This document shows, one piece after another, positions 48,140 to 57,983 of a stretch of DNA of 64,000 nt. The notes below the pieces were generated by a model, which was not told the origin of the DNA, made no database searches, and was given only the letters and a program-made list of their open reading frames with translations. A program made the translations under genes and the position numbers. Origin of the DNA: Nocardia acidivorans NBRC 108247 (lineage in GTDB: Bacteria > Actinomycetota > Actinomycetes > Mycobacteriales > Mycobacteriaceae); assembly GCF_001625085.1 (NCBI RefSeq), contig NZ_BDAW01000019.1, positions 1-64,000 on the forward strand, in the 5' to 3' direction. Position 1 is the stretch's first letter, and each line of letters starts with the position of its first letter.

Positions 48140-48729
48140 GTATCAAACGAAGGTCTTGCTCGGCAGCCACCACGTCGGCATACGGTCTGTAGAGCGGAAA
48201 CCCGCTCACCATCTGATCCCACTCGGTCGCGATGTCTTTCCAGACATGGCCCCGGAGCTGATCATGCCGCATGGTGAGCACACCTATCGCTTCCTTCACT
48301 CCACTGTTCGCTACTAGAGACAGACGCAGCTCACACTGACGCATCTCTACGACACCAGAATCCGAAAGCTGTCGACACTCTGTCGCACGATCGCCGGTCG
48401 CCAACCTAGCCGCTGGCCCTCGACGGAAGAAGTGACGCGGAGACGTCTTCATCGTCGGCTTCGTCTCCAAGGCGACCTCTCGCATCAGCCGTGAAAGTTC
48501 GAGCACGGGACAACAGCGGGATGACAGTCTCCCGCCGCCACTTCTCGTCCTCCTTGACCGCGGGGCGATGGGCCGTCCAGATAATGCCACCAAGAGCAAC
48601 GAATGCCACGGCGATCGGGATGCCTATCGTCAGCCACTGCTGCCACCCCAGCGCCGTATCAGTCGACGCAGTACCAGTGGACGTAGCGGTACTTAAGACG
48701 GAGGTAGTCCGATGCACCAGAATCCTCAC
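48111..48729 (-). pseudogene. Membrane-anchored protein gene, probably frameshifted
   Basis: The 5' part (GTG at 48729) encodes a TM helix (WLTIGIPIAVAFVALGGIIW) followed by KWRRETVIPLLSRARTF and stops at 48406. A second frame continues with CRQLSDSGVVEMRQCELRLS, VANSGVKEAIGVLTMRHDQL and ending at 48111. Together they look like one TM-plus-coiled-coil protein of actinobacterial islands split by a frameshift somewhere in 48410-48480. Two separate small genes are possible. Confidence 0.4.
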
Positions 48730-48804
48730 TCAGCTAGTACAGAGTTAACGATGACTGCTACACGAATGCCACCACAAGCTGCTTCTAAGATCGGAGCTGA
48801 TACA

Positions 48805-48833
48805 CGAAAACCCAGGCAAGACCTGGGTTTTCG
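48805..48833 (-). terminator. Terminator of tRNA-Val
   Basis: CGAAAACCCAGG (48805-48816) pairs perfectly with CCTGGGTTTTCG (48822-48833), 5-nt loop, directly after the tRNA 3' end. Confidence 0.75.
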
Positions 48834-48834
48834 G

Positions 48835-48909
48835 TGGTGGGCGCAGAGGGTTTCGAACCCCCGACCGCTGGTGTGTAAAACCAGTGCTCTACCACTGAGC
48901 TATACGCCC
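48835..48909 (-). tRNA. tRNA-Val (anticodon TAC)
   Basis: Complete cloverleaf on the minus strand: acceptor GGGCGTA / TGCGCCC (mostly paired), D-arm GCTC...GAGC, anticodon stem CTGGT/ACCAG with loop TTTACAC (anticodon TAC), T-arm CGGGG-GTTCGAAA-CCC region, and an encoded CCA at 48835-48837. The 3' half is the right att site of the island. Confidence 0.9.
48837..48885 (-). repeat. Right att repeat inside tRNA-Val
   Basis: 49 bp identical to 43710-43758, exactly 5,127 bp away, covering the 3' half of the tRNA. The element lies on the 3' side of the tRNA, the usual integration polarity. Confidence 0.85.
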
Positions 48910-48971
48910 GAGTCGCCCGGCGGAGGCCGGGGTCGGTGTCACCTTCCGGATCGGAAATCCGGGGCAACGGG

Positions 48972-49436
48972 TTATGAATCTAGCGCGGCGAGCGCTTTCT
49001 CCCAAGCCTGCTGGTCACGGGCTTCTCCGGGGCCGTTCATTTCGGCGAAGCGGATGATTCCGTCTTTGTCGATGACGAAGGTGCCGCGGTTGGGGTAGCC
49101 GGATTTTTCGTTGAAGACGCCGTAGCGGGTGGCGACTTCGCCGTGCGGCCAGAAGTCGGAGAGCAGGGGGAAGGTGTAGCCCTGTTCGGCGGCCCAGATT
49201 TTGTGGGTGGGCGGGGGGCCCACCGAGATGGCCAGGATTTCGGCGTTGTCGTTCTGGAACTTGGGGAGTTCGTCCCGGACCTTGCAGAGCTCGCCTTGGC
49301 AGATGCCGGTGAAGGCGAGGGGGTAGAAGACGACCAGGACGTTCTTCTCACCGCGGTAGTCCGAGAGCGAGACTTCCTGGTTGTTCTGGTCCTTGAGGGT
49401 GAAGTTGGGTGCGACCGTGCCGACCTCTAGTGGCAT
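48972..49436 (-). CDS. ahpE: Peroxiredoxin AhpE (1-Cys)
   Basis: Thiol peroxidase of 154 aa that reduces peroxides and peroxynitrite. The peroxidatic site is VVFYPLAFTGICQGELCKVR; the rest (VGTVAPNFTLKDQNNQEVSL, AISVGPPPTHKIWAAEQGYT, YGVFNEKSGYPNRGTFVIDK) is the AhpE pattern and length. Both the CxxxxC positions of AhpE are present. The gene is next to the DUF3052 gene as in M. tuberculosis (Rv2238c-Rv2239c). Confidence 0.92.
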   Translation of the reverse strand: MPLEVGTVAPNFTLKDQNNQEVSLSDYRGEKNVLVVFYPLAFTGICQGELCKVRDELPKFQNDNAEILAISVGPPPTHKIWAAEQGYTFPLLSDFWPHGEVATRYGVFNEKSGYPNRGTFVIDKDGIIRFAEMNGPGEARDQQAWEKALAALDS

Positions 49437-49525
49437 GCGAAACCTCCATCTTGTCCGGGCATTCGAGGACGGCGCACCACATCACGTGATACGCCGTCCT
49501 CCGAAAACCTTAGCGAAGACGCTGG

Positions 49526-49948
49526 TCAGCGCTGCTTCGAGGGCGTCTTGGGCTGCACCAGGCGGCTGCCGGACCAGTCACCGAGGCTGATCGACGAGGT
49601 CTGGGTAAGGCCCGCCGGCGATGCTGATTCGGCGATTTCCGCCGGATCGACATGGCCGCTGTGCCCGGTCTTGGGTGTCAAGACCCAGACGATGCCGTCA
49701 TCGGCCAAGGGTGTGATGACATTGAGGAGTTCGTCGACCAGGTCGCCGTCACCCTCCCGCCACCACAAGAGCACGACGTCGACGACCTCATCGGTGTCTT
49801 CGTCGAGCATTTCCGACCCGATGGCCTCTTCAACGGCGGCCCGCAGGTCGTCGTCGGTATCGTCGTCCCAGCCCAGTTCCTGAATCACCATTCCGTGAGT
49901 AATGCCAAGCTTCTGAGCGTAGTTCTGCGCGTCCGCCGCGGCGACCAC
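49526..49948 (-). CDS. DUF3052 protein (Rv2239c-like)
   Basis: Protein of 140 aa. VAAADAQNYAQKLGITHGMV, then QELGWDDDTDDDLRAAVEEA and VDVVLLWWREGDGDLVDELL are the conserved DUF3052 stretches; the end is variable. The GTG at 49948 follows AGGAGG at 8 bases; the longer frame to 49996 is not like the family. Conserved in mycolata next to ahpE and aceE; function unknown. Confidence 0.85.
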   Translation of the reverse strand: MVAAADAQNYAQKLGITHGMVIQELGWDDDTDDDLRAAVEEAIGSEMLDEDTDEVVDVVLLWWREGDGDLVDELLNVITPLADDGIVWVLTPKTGHSGHVDPAEIAESASPAGLTQTSSISLGDWSGSRLVQPKTPSKQR

Positions 49949-50119
49949 GGTGGCGTCCTCCTCAACTCCAGACAATAGGTAGGTGCAAGCGAACATGGTT
50001 ATGGCCCCGAGCGCAAGCTGATCGGCCGAATTCGCACCCTAAATGTCGTATGTGAGACTCCGCGCCCGCCCCGGAACCCCGGCGCGAAATCAGCGAATCG
50101 CCGCCGGGACCGAACCGAA

Positions 50120-50677
50120 TCACCGCGTGGGACAGGCGTTCCGGACCGCGTTCAAAGCATCGTTGACCTTGTGACTTGCGTCATTCAACGGCCCCACCGA
50201 CGAGTTGTTCCCCATTTTGCGGACCTCCGCGGCGAGTCCGCGCGCCGCCGCGATGTAGTCGGTGAACTTCTGCGCGAGATCCGCGGGCAGATCCGAACCG
50301 GACGCGTTCACCCGCGTCTCGACCGTATGTGCCGCATCGTCCAAAGCATTGGCCGCACCGTCCCGCCTGTCCGCCTGGTCGGCGGCCTGCCCGTCGTGCG
50401 CGTCCACGAAATCGTTGTAGCGATCCACAGCGGTGCCCGTGGTCGAGCGGAACGGATCGCAATTGTCGGTGATCGCCTTGGCTTGCGCGGCGGCCGCTTT
50501 CGACGCCGCGGCAGCCGATGAAGAGGTCGCCGCCTCGGCCTTGTACGAGGTCGCCTCGGCCTGGTTCACCGTCGGAGTACCGTCGACAGTATTGGCGCAA
50601 CCTGCGATAACGAGCCCTAGACCCACCGCCACGGTCGCGCTCGCCAATCCGAACCCACGCGGGTTCAGCAGCTTCAT
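50120..50677 (-). CDS. Putative lipoprotein (Rv2240c-like position)
   Basis: Protein of 185 aa: a lipoprotein signal (LASATVAVGLGLVIAGC), then an Ala/Ser-rich helical linker (SSSAAAASKAAAAQAKAI) and a helical domain (RYNDFVDAHDGQAADQADRR, LAQKFTDYIAAARGLAAEVR) with two cysteines (NCDPF, RNACP). No enzyme motif. Divergent from aceE, as in M. tuberculosis. Function unknown. Confidence 0.7.
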   Translation of the reverse strand: MKLLNPRGFGLASATVAVGLGLVIAGCANTVDGTPTVNQAEATSYKAEAATSSSAAAASKAAAAQAKAITDNCDPFRSTTGTAVDRYNDFVDAHDGQAADQADRRDGAANALDDAAHTVETRVNASGSDLPADLAQKFTDYIAAARGLAAEVRKMGNNSSVGPLNDASHKVNDALNAVRNACPTR

Positions 50678-50876
50678 CGTCTCCCCGTTCCTGCCTCAGC
50701 CGGTTCCCTGGAGAACCGTACTGGATTCGCTGCTGACATGATGACCTGGGACGCACCATGCACAAGGATGTGAGGTGCGCCCCAAACCAATCGTTACGGG
50801 TATGCCGACAACCGGCGGCTACCCGGGTGAATGACGCCTATCAGATGTCCCACCCTGTGTACGAGGAGCAATCGTC

Positions 50877-53762
50877 TTGACCGACCTGATGCACCCCAAC
50901 CCTTCGTCGAGTCCCACAAACGGCACGGCACGAAATCGCCCGGCGGGGGGCCGGGTCCGAGTGATCCGCGAGGGGGTGGCGTCATACCTTCCGGACATTG
51001 ATCCGGAAGAGACCAGCGAATGGCTGGACAGCTTCGACGAAATGCTCGAGCGGGAGGGACCCGGCCGCGCCCGCTACCTCATGCTGCGAATGCTGGAGCG
51101 CGCCGGTGAACGCCACGTCGCGATCCCGTCGCTGACTTCGACGGATTACGTCAACACCATCCCCACCGAGAACGAGCCCTGGTTCCCCGGCGACGAGGAG
51201 ACCGAACGCCGCTTCCGCGCCTACATCCGCTGGAACGCCGCGGTCATGGTGCACCGCGCCCAGCGGCCCGGAATCGGTGTCGGCGGCCATATCTCGACGT
51301 ACGCGTCGTCGGCCGCCCTCTACGAGGTGGGTTTCAACCACTTCTTCCGCGGTAAGGACCATCCGGGCGGCGGCGACCAGATCTACATCCAGGGCCACGC
51401 CTCCCCCGGCATCTACGCGCGCGCGTTCCTCGAGGGCCGCCTCACCGAGGATCAGCTGGACGGCTTCCGCCAGGAGTACTCCCATGGCGGTCCGGGCGCG
51501 GGCCTGTCGTCCTACCCGCATCCGCGGCTCATGCCGGACTTCTGGGAATTCCCCACGGTCTCCATGGGTCTGGGCCCGATGAACGCCATCTACCAGGCGC
51601 GTTTCAATCACTACCTGCACGATCGCGGTATCAAGGACACCTCCGATCAGCATGTGTGGGCGTTCCTCGGCGACGGCGAGATGGACGAGCCGGAATCACG
51701 CGGCCTCATCCAGGTCGCGGCGAACGAGGGCCTGGACAATCTGACCTTCGTCATCAACGCCAACCTGCAGCGCCTGGACGGCCCGGTGCGCGGTAACGGC
51801 AAGATCATCCAGGAACTGGAGTCGTTCTTCCGCGGCGCGGGCTGGAATGTCATCAAGGTGGTGTGGGGCCGCGAGTGGGACGCCCTGCTGCAGGCCGATC
51901 GCGATGGCGCGCTGGTCAACCTGATGAACAGCACCCCCGACGGCGACTACCAGACATACAAGGCCAATGACGGCGCGTACGTGCGCGAACACTTCTTCGG
52001 TCGCGATCCGCGCACCAAGGAGCTGGTGAAGGGCCTGTCCGACAGTCAGGTCTGGAACCTCAAGCGCGGCGGCCACGACTACCGCAAGATCTACGCGGCG
52101 TACGCGGCGGCCATGGCGCACAAGGGACAGCCGACGGTCATCATCGCCAAGACCATCAAGGGTTACGGCCTGGGCAAGCACTTCGAGGCGCGCAATGCCA
52201 CGCACCAGATGAAGAAGATGACGCTGGACGATCTCAAGTCGTTCCGCGATGTGCAGCGCATTCCGATCACCGATGAGCAGCTCGAGGCCAATCCCTATCT
52301 GCCGCCGTACTACCACCCCGGTATGGACGCGCCGGAGATCCAGTACATGATGGGCCGCCGTAAGCAGCTGGGTGGTTTCGTGCCCGAGAGGCGTACCGCA
52401 GCAAAGCCTCTGCAACTTCCGGGTGATGAGGCCTACCGTTCGGTCCGCAAGGGCTCGGGCAAGCAGAGCGTGGCCACCACCATGGCCTTCGTGCGCCTGA
52501 TGAAGGAGCTGTTGCGGGATAAGGAAATCGGCAAGCGCATTGTGCCGATCATCCCGGACGAGGCCCGCACCTTCGGTATGGACTCGTGGTTCCCTTCATT
52601 GAAGATCTACAACCGCAACGGCCAGTTGTACACATCGGTCGACGCCGAGTTGATGCTTGCCTACAAAGAGTCGAGCATCGGCCAGATTCTGCACGAGGGC
52701 ATCAACGAGGCCGGATCGACCGCGTCGTTCACCGCGGTCGGCACCTCGTACAGCACGCACGGCGAGCCGATGATCCCGCTCTACATCTTCTATTCGATGT
52801 TCGGTTTCCAGCGCACCGGTGACGGTCTCTGGGCCGCCGCGGATCAGATGGCACGCGGATTCGTCCTCGGAGCAACCGCCGGGCGAACCACGCTGACCGG
52901 AGAGGGCCTGCAGCACAACGACGGTCACTCGCTGCTGCTGGCCTCGACCAACCCGGCGTGTGTCCCGTACGACCCGGCCTTCGCCTTCGAGATCGCCCAT
53001 ATCGTGCGCGACGGCCTGCGCCGCATGTACGGCGGCGGGGTCGGCAGCACGGGATATCAGGAGGCCCTGCCGGGCACCGATCCCGAGGCCCGTTCGGAGC
53101 ATCACGACTTCGGCGGCGAGGACATCTTCTACTACATCACCCTGTACAACGAGCCGCAGTCGCAGCCGGCCGAGCCGGAGAACCTCGATGTGGAGGGCCT
53201 GCTCAAGGGCATCTATCTCTACAAGCGCGGTGGCGAGGGGGCGGTCCGCGCACAGATCCTGGTCTCGGGCGTCACCATGCCCGACGGCCTGCGCGCACAG
53301 GAGATGCTTGCCCAGGAGTGGGGCGTGCAGGCCGATGTCTGGTCGGTGACCTCCTGGGGTGAGCTCCGAAAGGAAGCCCTCGCCAAGGAGATTCAGAAGC
53401 TGCGCCATCCGGACACCGATCCCGGTCAGCCGTACGTCACCCAGGCGCTGTCGCAGGCGCAGGGTCCGTTCGTGGCCGCCTCGGACTGGATGCGCGCGGT
53501 TCCGGACCAGATCCGCCAGTGGGTCCCCGGTACGTTCATCTCGCTCGGCACCGACGGTTTCGGTTTCTCCGACACCCGTCCCGCGGCGCGCCGCGTCTTC
53601 AATGTGGACGCGGCATCGATCGTGGTAGCGGCCCTTTCCGGGCTCGCCGAGGCGGGCAGCATCGACCGCGCCAAACTGGTCGAGGCGGCCGCCAAATACC
53701 GCATCGACGATGTGAACGCCGCGCCGAAGGCGGCACCCGGTAGTGAAGGTGGCGACGCATAA
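50877..53762 (+). CDS. aceE: Pyruvate dehydrogenase E1 component (AceE)
   Basis: E1 of the homodimeric type, 961 aa. It uses ThDP to decarboxylate pyruvate and pass the acetyl group to the E2 lipoyl domain. ThDP/Mg site [20 protein letters not shown] and [20 protein letters not shown]; substrate and cofactor residues in [20 protein letters not shown] and [12 protein letters not shown]; the second domain holds [20 protein letters not shown]. The start is a TTG at 50877 with GAGGAG at 8 bases. The E2 and E3 genes are elsewhere. Supplies acetyl-CoA for the fatty-acid genes that follow. Confidence 0.95.
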   Translation: MTDLMHPNPSSSPTNGTARNRPAGGRVRVIREGVASYLPDIDPEETSEWLDSFDEMLEREGPGRARYLMLRMLERAGERHVAIPSLTSTDYVNTIPTENEPWFPGDEETERRFRAYIRWNAAVMVHRAQRPGIGVGGHISTYASSAALYEVGFNHFFRGKDHPGGGDQIYIQGHASPGIYARAFLEGRLTEDQLDGFRQEYSHGGPGAGLSSYPHPRLMPDFWEFPTVSMGLGPMNAIYQARFNHYLHDRGIKDTSDQHVWAFLGDGEMDEPESRGLIQVAANEGLDNLTFVINANLQRLDGPVRGNGKIIQELESFFRGAGWNVIKVVWGREWDALLQADRDGALVNLMNSTPDGDYQTYKANDGAYVREHFFGRDPRTKELVKGLSDSQVWNLKRGGHDYRKIYAAYAAAMAHKGQPTVIIAKTIKGYGLGKHFEARNATHQMKKMTLDDLKSFRDVQRIPITDEQLEANPYLPPYYHPGMDAPEIQYMMGRRKQLGGFVPERRTAAKPLQLPGDEAYRSVRKGSGKQSVATTMAFVRLMKELLRDKEIGKRIVPIIPDEARTFGMDSWFPSLKIYNRNGQLYTSVDAELMLAYKESSIGQILHEGINEAGSTASFTAVGTSYSTHGEPMIPLYIFYSMFGFQRTGDGLWAAADQMARGFVLGATAGRTTLTGEGLQHNDGHSLLLASTNPACVPYDPAFAFEIAHIVRDGLRRMYGGGVGSTGYQEALPGTDPEARSEHHDFGGEDIFYYITLYNEPQSQPAEPENLDVEGLLKGIYLYKRGGEGAVRAQILVSGVTMPDGLRAQEMLAQEWGVQADVWSVTSWGELRKEALAKEIQKLRHPDTDPGQPYVTQALSQAQGPFVAASDWMRAVPDQIRQWVPGTFISLGTDGFGFSDTRPAARRVFNVDAASIVVAALSGLAEAGSIDRAKLVEAAAKYRIDDVNAAPKAAPGSEGGDA

Positions 53763-53777
53763 CGCACGATTAACCCC

Positions 53778-55094
53778 GTGGAACGCAAACCGCCGAGACC
53801 GCGCCGGATCAACGAGGGCTCCTCCGAACACGAGGTCTACCTTCCGACCGGCGCACTCTCGCCGAACCGGCAGACCCGAGATCCACTCCCCGACACGCTG
53901 CTCAAGCGCGTCAAACAGTTCTCGGGGCGGCTATCCACCGAGGCGGTGTCCTCGATGCAGGAGCGGTTGCCGTTCTTCGCCAATCTGGATGCGGCGCAAC
54001 GCGCCGGGGTCCAGATGCTGGTGCAGACGGCGGTGGTGAACTTCCTGGAATGGCTGCAGGACCCGGAGAGCGATATCAGGTTCAGCCTGGACGCTTTCCA
54101 GGTCATCCCGGACGATCTGGCGCGGCGGCTGACGCTGCGCCAGACCGTGGACATGGTCCGGGTGGCCATGGAGTTCTTCGAACAGTGGCTGCCCGCGCTG
54201 GCGCGCAATGACCGGCAGCTGGTGGCGTTGACCGAGGCGGTGCTGCGATACGGGCGGGAGCTCGGCTTCGCGGCCGCCTCGGTGTACGCCAGCGCCGCGG
54301 AATCGCGTGGCGCCTGGGATACCCGGCTGGAAGCGCTGGTCGTGGACGCGGTGGTGCGCGGCGATACCGGCCCCGAAATGCTGTCCCGCGCCGCGACCCT
54401 CAATTGGGATGCCACCGCCCCGGCCACGGTGCTGGTCGGCACGCCCCCCAAAGATCAAGTGGCCGTGGTCGGTTCGGTGCATTCGGTGGCCGCCCGGCAC
54501 GGCCGCAATGCCCTGGCCGTGGTGCAGGGCTCACGCCTGGTGATGGTCGTCAGCGGCCATCTGGGCGACACCATGTACCCCTCGCCATTCCTCGCCGACC
54601 TGCTCAGCGAGGCTTTCTCCGATGGCCCGGTGGTGATCGGCCCGACCACCCGCACGCTCTCGGCCGCACATATAAGTTCGGTCGAGGCGATGGCGGGAAT
54701 GGAGGCCGTGGTCGGCTGGCGCAGCGCGCCACGCCCGGTGCACGCGACCGAATTGCTGCCCGAACGCGCACTGCTGGGCGACCGTGCCGCCGTAAATGCC
54801 CTCAACGAACTGCTTGTGTTACCGTTGGCCGCCGCTGCGGGCGAGCTGTCCAATACCTTGGACGCCTACCTGGACTGCGGCGGAGCCGTCGAGACCTGTG
54901 CTCGCCAACTGTTCGTTCATCCAAATACCGTCCGCTACCGGTTGAAGCGAATCGCCGATATCACGGGCCGGGATCCGATGAACCCGCGCGACGCCTACGT
55001 GTTACGAATCGCGTCCACGATAGGTCGGCTGACTCGAACCCGTAACGAATCGTCCACTTCCGCCCCAGATGCAACCCCCGTCACAGATGCGTAA
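53778..55094 (+). CDS. mabR: PucR-type regulator MabR
   Basis: Regulator of 438 aa, orthologue of Rv2242 by position and domain order. The N-terminal and middle parts are helical (FANLDAAQRAGVQMLVQTAV, LTLRQTVDMVRVAMEFFEQW); the C-terminal PucR HTH is ALSNTLDAYLDCGGAVETCA region with ARQLFVHPNTVRYRLKRIAD. In M. tuberculosis this protein controls the FAS-II genes. A palindrome like its reported operator is 52 bp downstream, before fabD. It starts with GTG 15 bp after aceE. Confidence 0.88.
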   Translation: MERKPPRPRRINEGSSEHEVYLPTGALSPNRQTRDPLPDTLLKRVKQFSGRLSTEAVSSMQERLPFFANLDAAQRAGVQMLVQTAVVNFLEWLQDPESDIRFSLDAFQVIPDDLARRLTLRQTVDMVRVAMEFFEQWLPALARNDRQLVALTEAVLRYGRELGFAAASVYASAAESRGAWDTRLEALVVDAVVRGDTGPEMLSRAATLNWDATAPATVLVGTPPKDQVAVVGSVHSVAARHGRNALAVVQGSRLVMVVSGHLGDTMYPSPFLADLLSEAFSDGPVVIGPTTRTLSAAHISSVEAMAGMEAVVGWRSAPRPVHATELLPERALLGDRAAVNALNELLVLPLAAAAGELSNTLDAYLDCGGAVETCARQLFVHPNTVRYRLKRIADITGRDPMNPRDAYVLRIASTIGRLTRTRNESSTSAPDATPVTDA

Positions 55095-55146
55095 GTCGGC
55101 ATGTAACGCCTTCGGCGAATCGGACGATCCGAACAACCCACGTGCC

Positions 55147-55169
55147 CTTTTGTAGACACCTCACAAAAG
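55147..55169 (+). promoter_or_regulatory. Putative MabR operator upstream of fabD
   Basis: CTTTTGT (55147-55153) and ACAAAAG (55163-55169) form a palindrome with a 9-bp spacer, identical to the TTTTGT-N9-ACAAAA box I recall for the M. tuberculosis fasII promoter. It is 65 bp before fabD. Confidence 0.7.
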
Positions 55170-55234
55170 ACCCCGCCAAGCTTCATTCGCGCCGACATCT
55201 CGTGCGAGCGCCACCACGGTGTTCTCTTAGAGGC

Positions 55235-56149
55235 GTGATCGCAGTGTTCGCCCCAGGACAGGGCTCTCAGACACCCGGCATGCTCACCCCTTGGCTCGAA
55301 CTGCCCGGCGCGGCCGATCGAATCGCGTTGTGGTCGAAGGCCTCGGGACTGGACCTGCTGCGGTTGGGTACCACCGCGACCGCGGAGGAGATCACCGATA
55401 CCGCGGTGACTCAGCCACTGGTCGTCGCGGCGGCGCTTCTGGCATTCGCGGAAATCCCCACGGATTCACTGACCGCGGATACCATCGTCGCCGGACATTC
55501 GGTCGGCGAGCTCGCGGCCGCGGCCATCGCCGGAGTCATCTCCCCCGATGACGCGGTGGCACTGGCCGCTCTCCGCGGTGCGGAGATGGCCAGGGCGTGC
55601 GCGCTCGAGCCGACCGGTATGTCCGCGGTGCTCGGCGGTGACGAAGCCGTCGTGCTCGCTCGACTCGACGAACTCGGCCTGATCCCGGCCAACCGCAACG
55701 CGGTGGGTCAGATCGTGGCGGCCGGTAAGCTGGACGCGCTCGCGGAACTCGCGAGCAACCCGCCCGAAAAGGCGCGCGTCCGAGCTCTTCCGGTCGCGGG
55801 CGCTTTCCACACCGCGTTCATGGCACCCGCCCAGGACGCCGTGGCAGCGGCCATCGCCAAGATCACTCCGGGCGAGCCGATTCGGACCCTGCTGTCGAAC
55901 TTCGACGGTAAGCCGGTCGTCTCCGGCCAGGATGCGGTCGACAAGCTCGCTGCTCAGGTCACCCGCCCCGTGCGCTGGGATCTGTGCACCGAAACCGTTC
56001 GCGCGGCGGGTGTTTCCGCGGTGGCAGAGCTGCCACCGGCCGGAACCCTGGTCGGCATCGCCAAGCGGGAGCTCAAGGGCACCCCGAATCTGGCGCTGAA
56101 GACCCCCGCGGACCTCCCCGCGCTGGCCGAACTTTTGATCACGGGCTAG
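55235..56149 (+). CDS. fabD: Malonyl-CoA:ACP transacylase (FabD)
   Basis: Transferase of 304 aa that loads malonyl groups onto AcpM. IAVFAPGQGSQTPGMLTPWL at the N-terminus (GQGSQ), nucleophile in VAGHSVGELAAAAIAGVISP (GHSxG), and the active-site His in PVAGAFHTAFMAPAQDAVAA. The GTG at 55235 has AGAGG just upstream. First gene of fabD-acpM-kasA, with accD6 next. Confidence 0.93.
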   Translation: MIAVFAPGQGSQTPGMLTPWLELPGAADRIALWSKASGLDLLRLGTTATAEEITDTAVTQPLVVAAALLAFAEIPTDSLTADTIVAGHSVGELAAAAIAGVISPDDAVALAALRGAEMARACALEPTGMSAVLGGDEAVVLARLDELGLIPANRNAVGQIVAAGKLDALAELASNPPEKARVRALPVAGAFHTAFMAPAQDAVAAAIAKITPGEPIRTLLSNFDGKPVVSGQDAVDKLAAQVTRPVRWDLCTETVRAAGVSAVAELPPAGTLVGIAKRELKGTPNLALKTPADLPALAELLITG

Positions 56150-56253
56150 CTTGACTCGCGGTCCCGCACCGTCAACGGCGACGGCGCACTCGGATCGCAA
56201 GCACGAAGAACACCATCCGACCCCAACTACCGAATATGAAGGGAGCCACCACA

Positions 56254-56553
56254 GTGGCCGCTCTGACCCAGGAACAGATCGTCGAAGAGCTCGGCAAGAT
56301 CATCGAAGAGGTGACCGGTATCGAGCCCTCCGAGGTGACCATCGAGAAGTCCTTCGTCGACGACCTGGACATCGACTCGCTGTCGATGGTCGAGATCGCC
56401 GTTCAGACCGAGGACAAGTACGGCGTCAAGATCCCCGATGAGGACCTTGCCAGCCTGAAGACCGTCGGCGACGCCGTCTCCTACATCCAGAAGCTCGAGG
56501 CCGAGAACGCCGACGCCGCTGCGGAGCTCAAGTCCAAGTTCGGAAGCGAGTAG
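56254..56553 (+). CDS. acpM: Meromycolate-type acyl carrier protein (AcpM)
   Basis: Acyl carrier protein of 99 aa. The phosphopantetheine serine is in [20 protein letters not shown] (DSL). The N-terminus is [20 protein letters not shown], and there is a ~15-residue C-terminal extension after the fold ([17 protein letters not shown]), as in mycobacterial AcpM though shorter. The GTG at 56254 with GAAGGGAG upstream is preferred over an ATG at 56236. Confidence 0.93.
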   Translation: MAALTQEQIVEELGKIIEEVTGIEPSEVTIEKSFVDDLDIDSLSMVEIAVQTEDKYGVKIPDEDLASLKTVGDAVSYIQKLEAENADAAAELKSKFGSE

Positions 56554-56563
56554 GACCGCAACC

Positions 56564-57814
56564 GTGACCACTCCTTCCACCTTGAACGGGAACTTCCCCA
56601 ACGTCGTCGTGACCAGCATGGCGGCGACCACGTCGATCGCTGGTGACGTCGATGCGACGTGGAAGGGACTCCTCAACGGCGAGAGCGGCATTGACGTTCT
56701 CGAGGATGACTTCATCGAGGAGTACGACCTTCCGGTCCGTATCGGCGGGCATCTGAAGGTGTCCCCGGATACTCTGCTGAGCCGTGTCGAGATCCGCCGT
56801 ATGGCGTATGTCGAGCGACTGGCGACCGTCCTCGGTCGCGAGGTCTGGAAGAACGCCGGCACCCCCGAGGTCGATCCGCTGCGCCTCGGCGTGGCCATCG
56901 GCACCGGCCTCGGTGGCGGCGATGCTCTCATCGATTCGGTGGACAAGCTGAAGAACGGTGGCTACCGCAAGATTTCGCCGCTGGCTGTTCAGATGGTCAT
57001 GCCGAACGGTCCTTCCGCCGTTGTGGGTCTCGAGCTCAAGGCCCGGGCAGGAGTGATCACTCCGGTCTCGGCGTGCTCGTCGGGTTCGGAGGCCATCGCC
57101 AACGCGTGGCGGATGATCGTCATGGGTGACGCCGATATCGTCGTCACCGGTGGCGTCGAAGGTTTCATCGATTCGGTGCCGATCGCGGCCTTCTCGATGA
57201 TGCGTGCGATGTCCACTCGCAATGACGATCCGAAGGGTGCTTCGCGACCCTTCGACAAGGATCGCGACGGCTTCGTCTTCGGCGAAGCGGGTGCGCTCAT
57301 GGTCATCGAGACCGAGGAGCACGCCAAGGCTCGTGGCGCCACCATCCACGCCCGGCTCATGGGCGCGGGGATCACTTCGGACGGCTACCACCTGGTGGCG
57401 CCGGATCCGGAGGGCACGGGCGCCGGTCGGGCCATGCAGCGCGCAATGCAGACGGCGGGCCTGTCCGCGAAGGACATCACCCACGTCAACGCGCACGCGA
57501 CTGCCACCCCCATCGGTGACACCGCGGAGAAGAACGCGATTCACTACGCAGGCGTTCAGCATGCGTCGGTCTACGCACCCAAGTCCGCCCTGGGCCACTC
57601 GATCGGCGCCGTCGGCGCGCTCGAGTCGGTGCTCACGGTTCTCAGCATTCGGGACGGCATCGTCCCCCCGACGCTGAACCTGGAGAACCAGGATCCGGAG
57701 ATCGATCTGGATGTCGTGCACGGTGAAGCTCGCCGTCAGGACATCGAGTACGCGATCAACAACTCTTTCGGTTTCGGTGGGCACAATGTCGCGCTCGCCT
57801 TCGGCCGGTACTGA
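56564..57814 (+). CDS. kasA: Beta-ketoacyl-ACP synthase KasA
   Basis: Condensing enzyme of 416 aa that extends acyl-AcpM with malonyl-AcpM in FAS-II. Active-site Cys in [20 protein letters not shown], the two His in [20 protein letters not shown] and [20 protein letters not shown], Lys in the latter. [20 protein letters not shown] at the N-terminus is KasA-like. It starts with GTG 10 bp after acpM. Only one KAS gene lies here, where M. tuberculosis has kasA and kasB; a second copy would have to be elsewhere. Confidence 0.94.
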   Translation: MTTPSTLNGNFPNVVVTSMAATTSIAGDVDATWKGLLNGESGIDVLEDDFIEEYDLPVRIGGHLKVSPDTLLSRVEIRRMAYVERLATVLGREVWKNAGTPEVDPLRLGVAIGTGLGGGDALIDSVDKLKNGGYRKISPLAVQMVMPNGPSAVVGLELKARAGVITPVSACSSGSEAIANAWRMIVMGDADIVVTGGVEGFIDSVPIAAFSMMRAMSTRNDDPKGASRPFDKDRDGFVFGEAGALMVIETEEHAKARGATIHARLMGAGITSDGYHLVAPDPEGTGAGRAMQRAMQTAGLSAKDITHVNAHATATPIGDTAEKNAIHYAGVQHASVYAPKSALGHSIGAVGALESVLTVLSIRDGIVPPTLNLENQDPEIDLDVVHGEARRQDIEYAINNSFGFGGHNVALAFGRY

Positions 57815-57870
57815 CGCACTGCTGAGCCGTTGATTCGGTTCGGCATCAGCGCCGGTTCGTAAGACAGGCG

Positions 57871-57921
57871 GTCCCGGGGGGATTCGGAAAACGCGATCCC
57901 GCATCCGAATCCCCCCGGGAC
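57871..57921 (+). terminator. 17-bp perfect hairpin between kasA and accD6
   Basis: GTCCCGGGGGGATTCGG (57871-57887) pairs without mismatch with CCGAATCCCCCCGGGAC (57905-57921), 17-nt loop. It lies inside the lipid gene cluster, 56 bp after kasA, so it may attenuate accD6 relative to fabD-acpM-kasA. Confidence 0.75.
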
Positions 57922-57983
57922 TTCGACATTTTCGCAGCCGCTCTCAGGCGACCGCACTTCCTTAATCAAGAGGAGAGTTTGCG

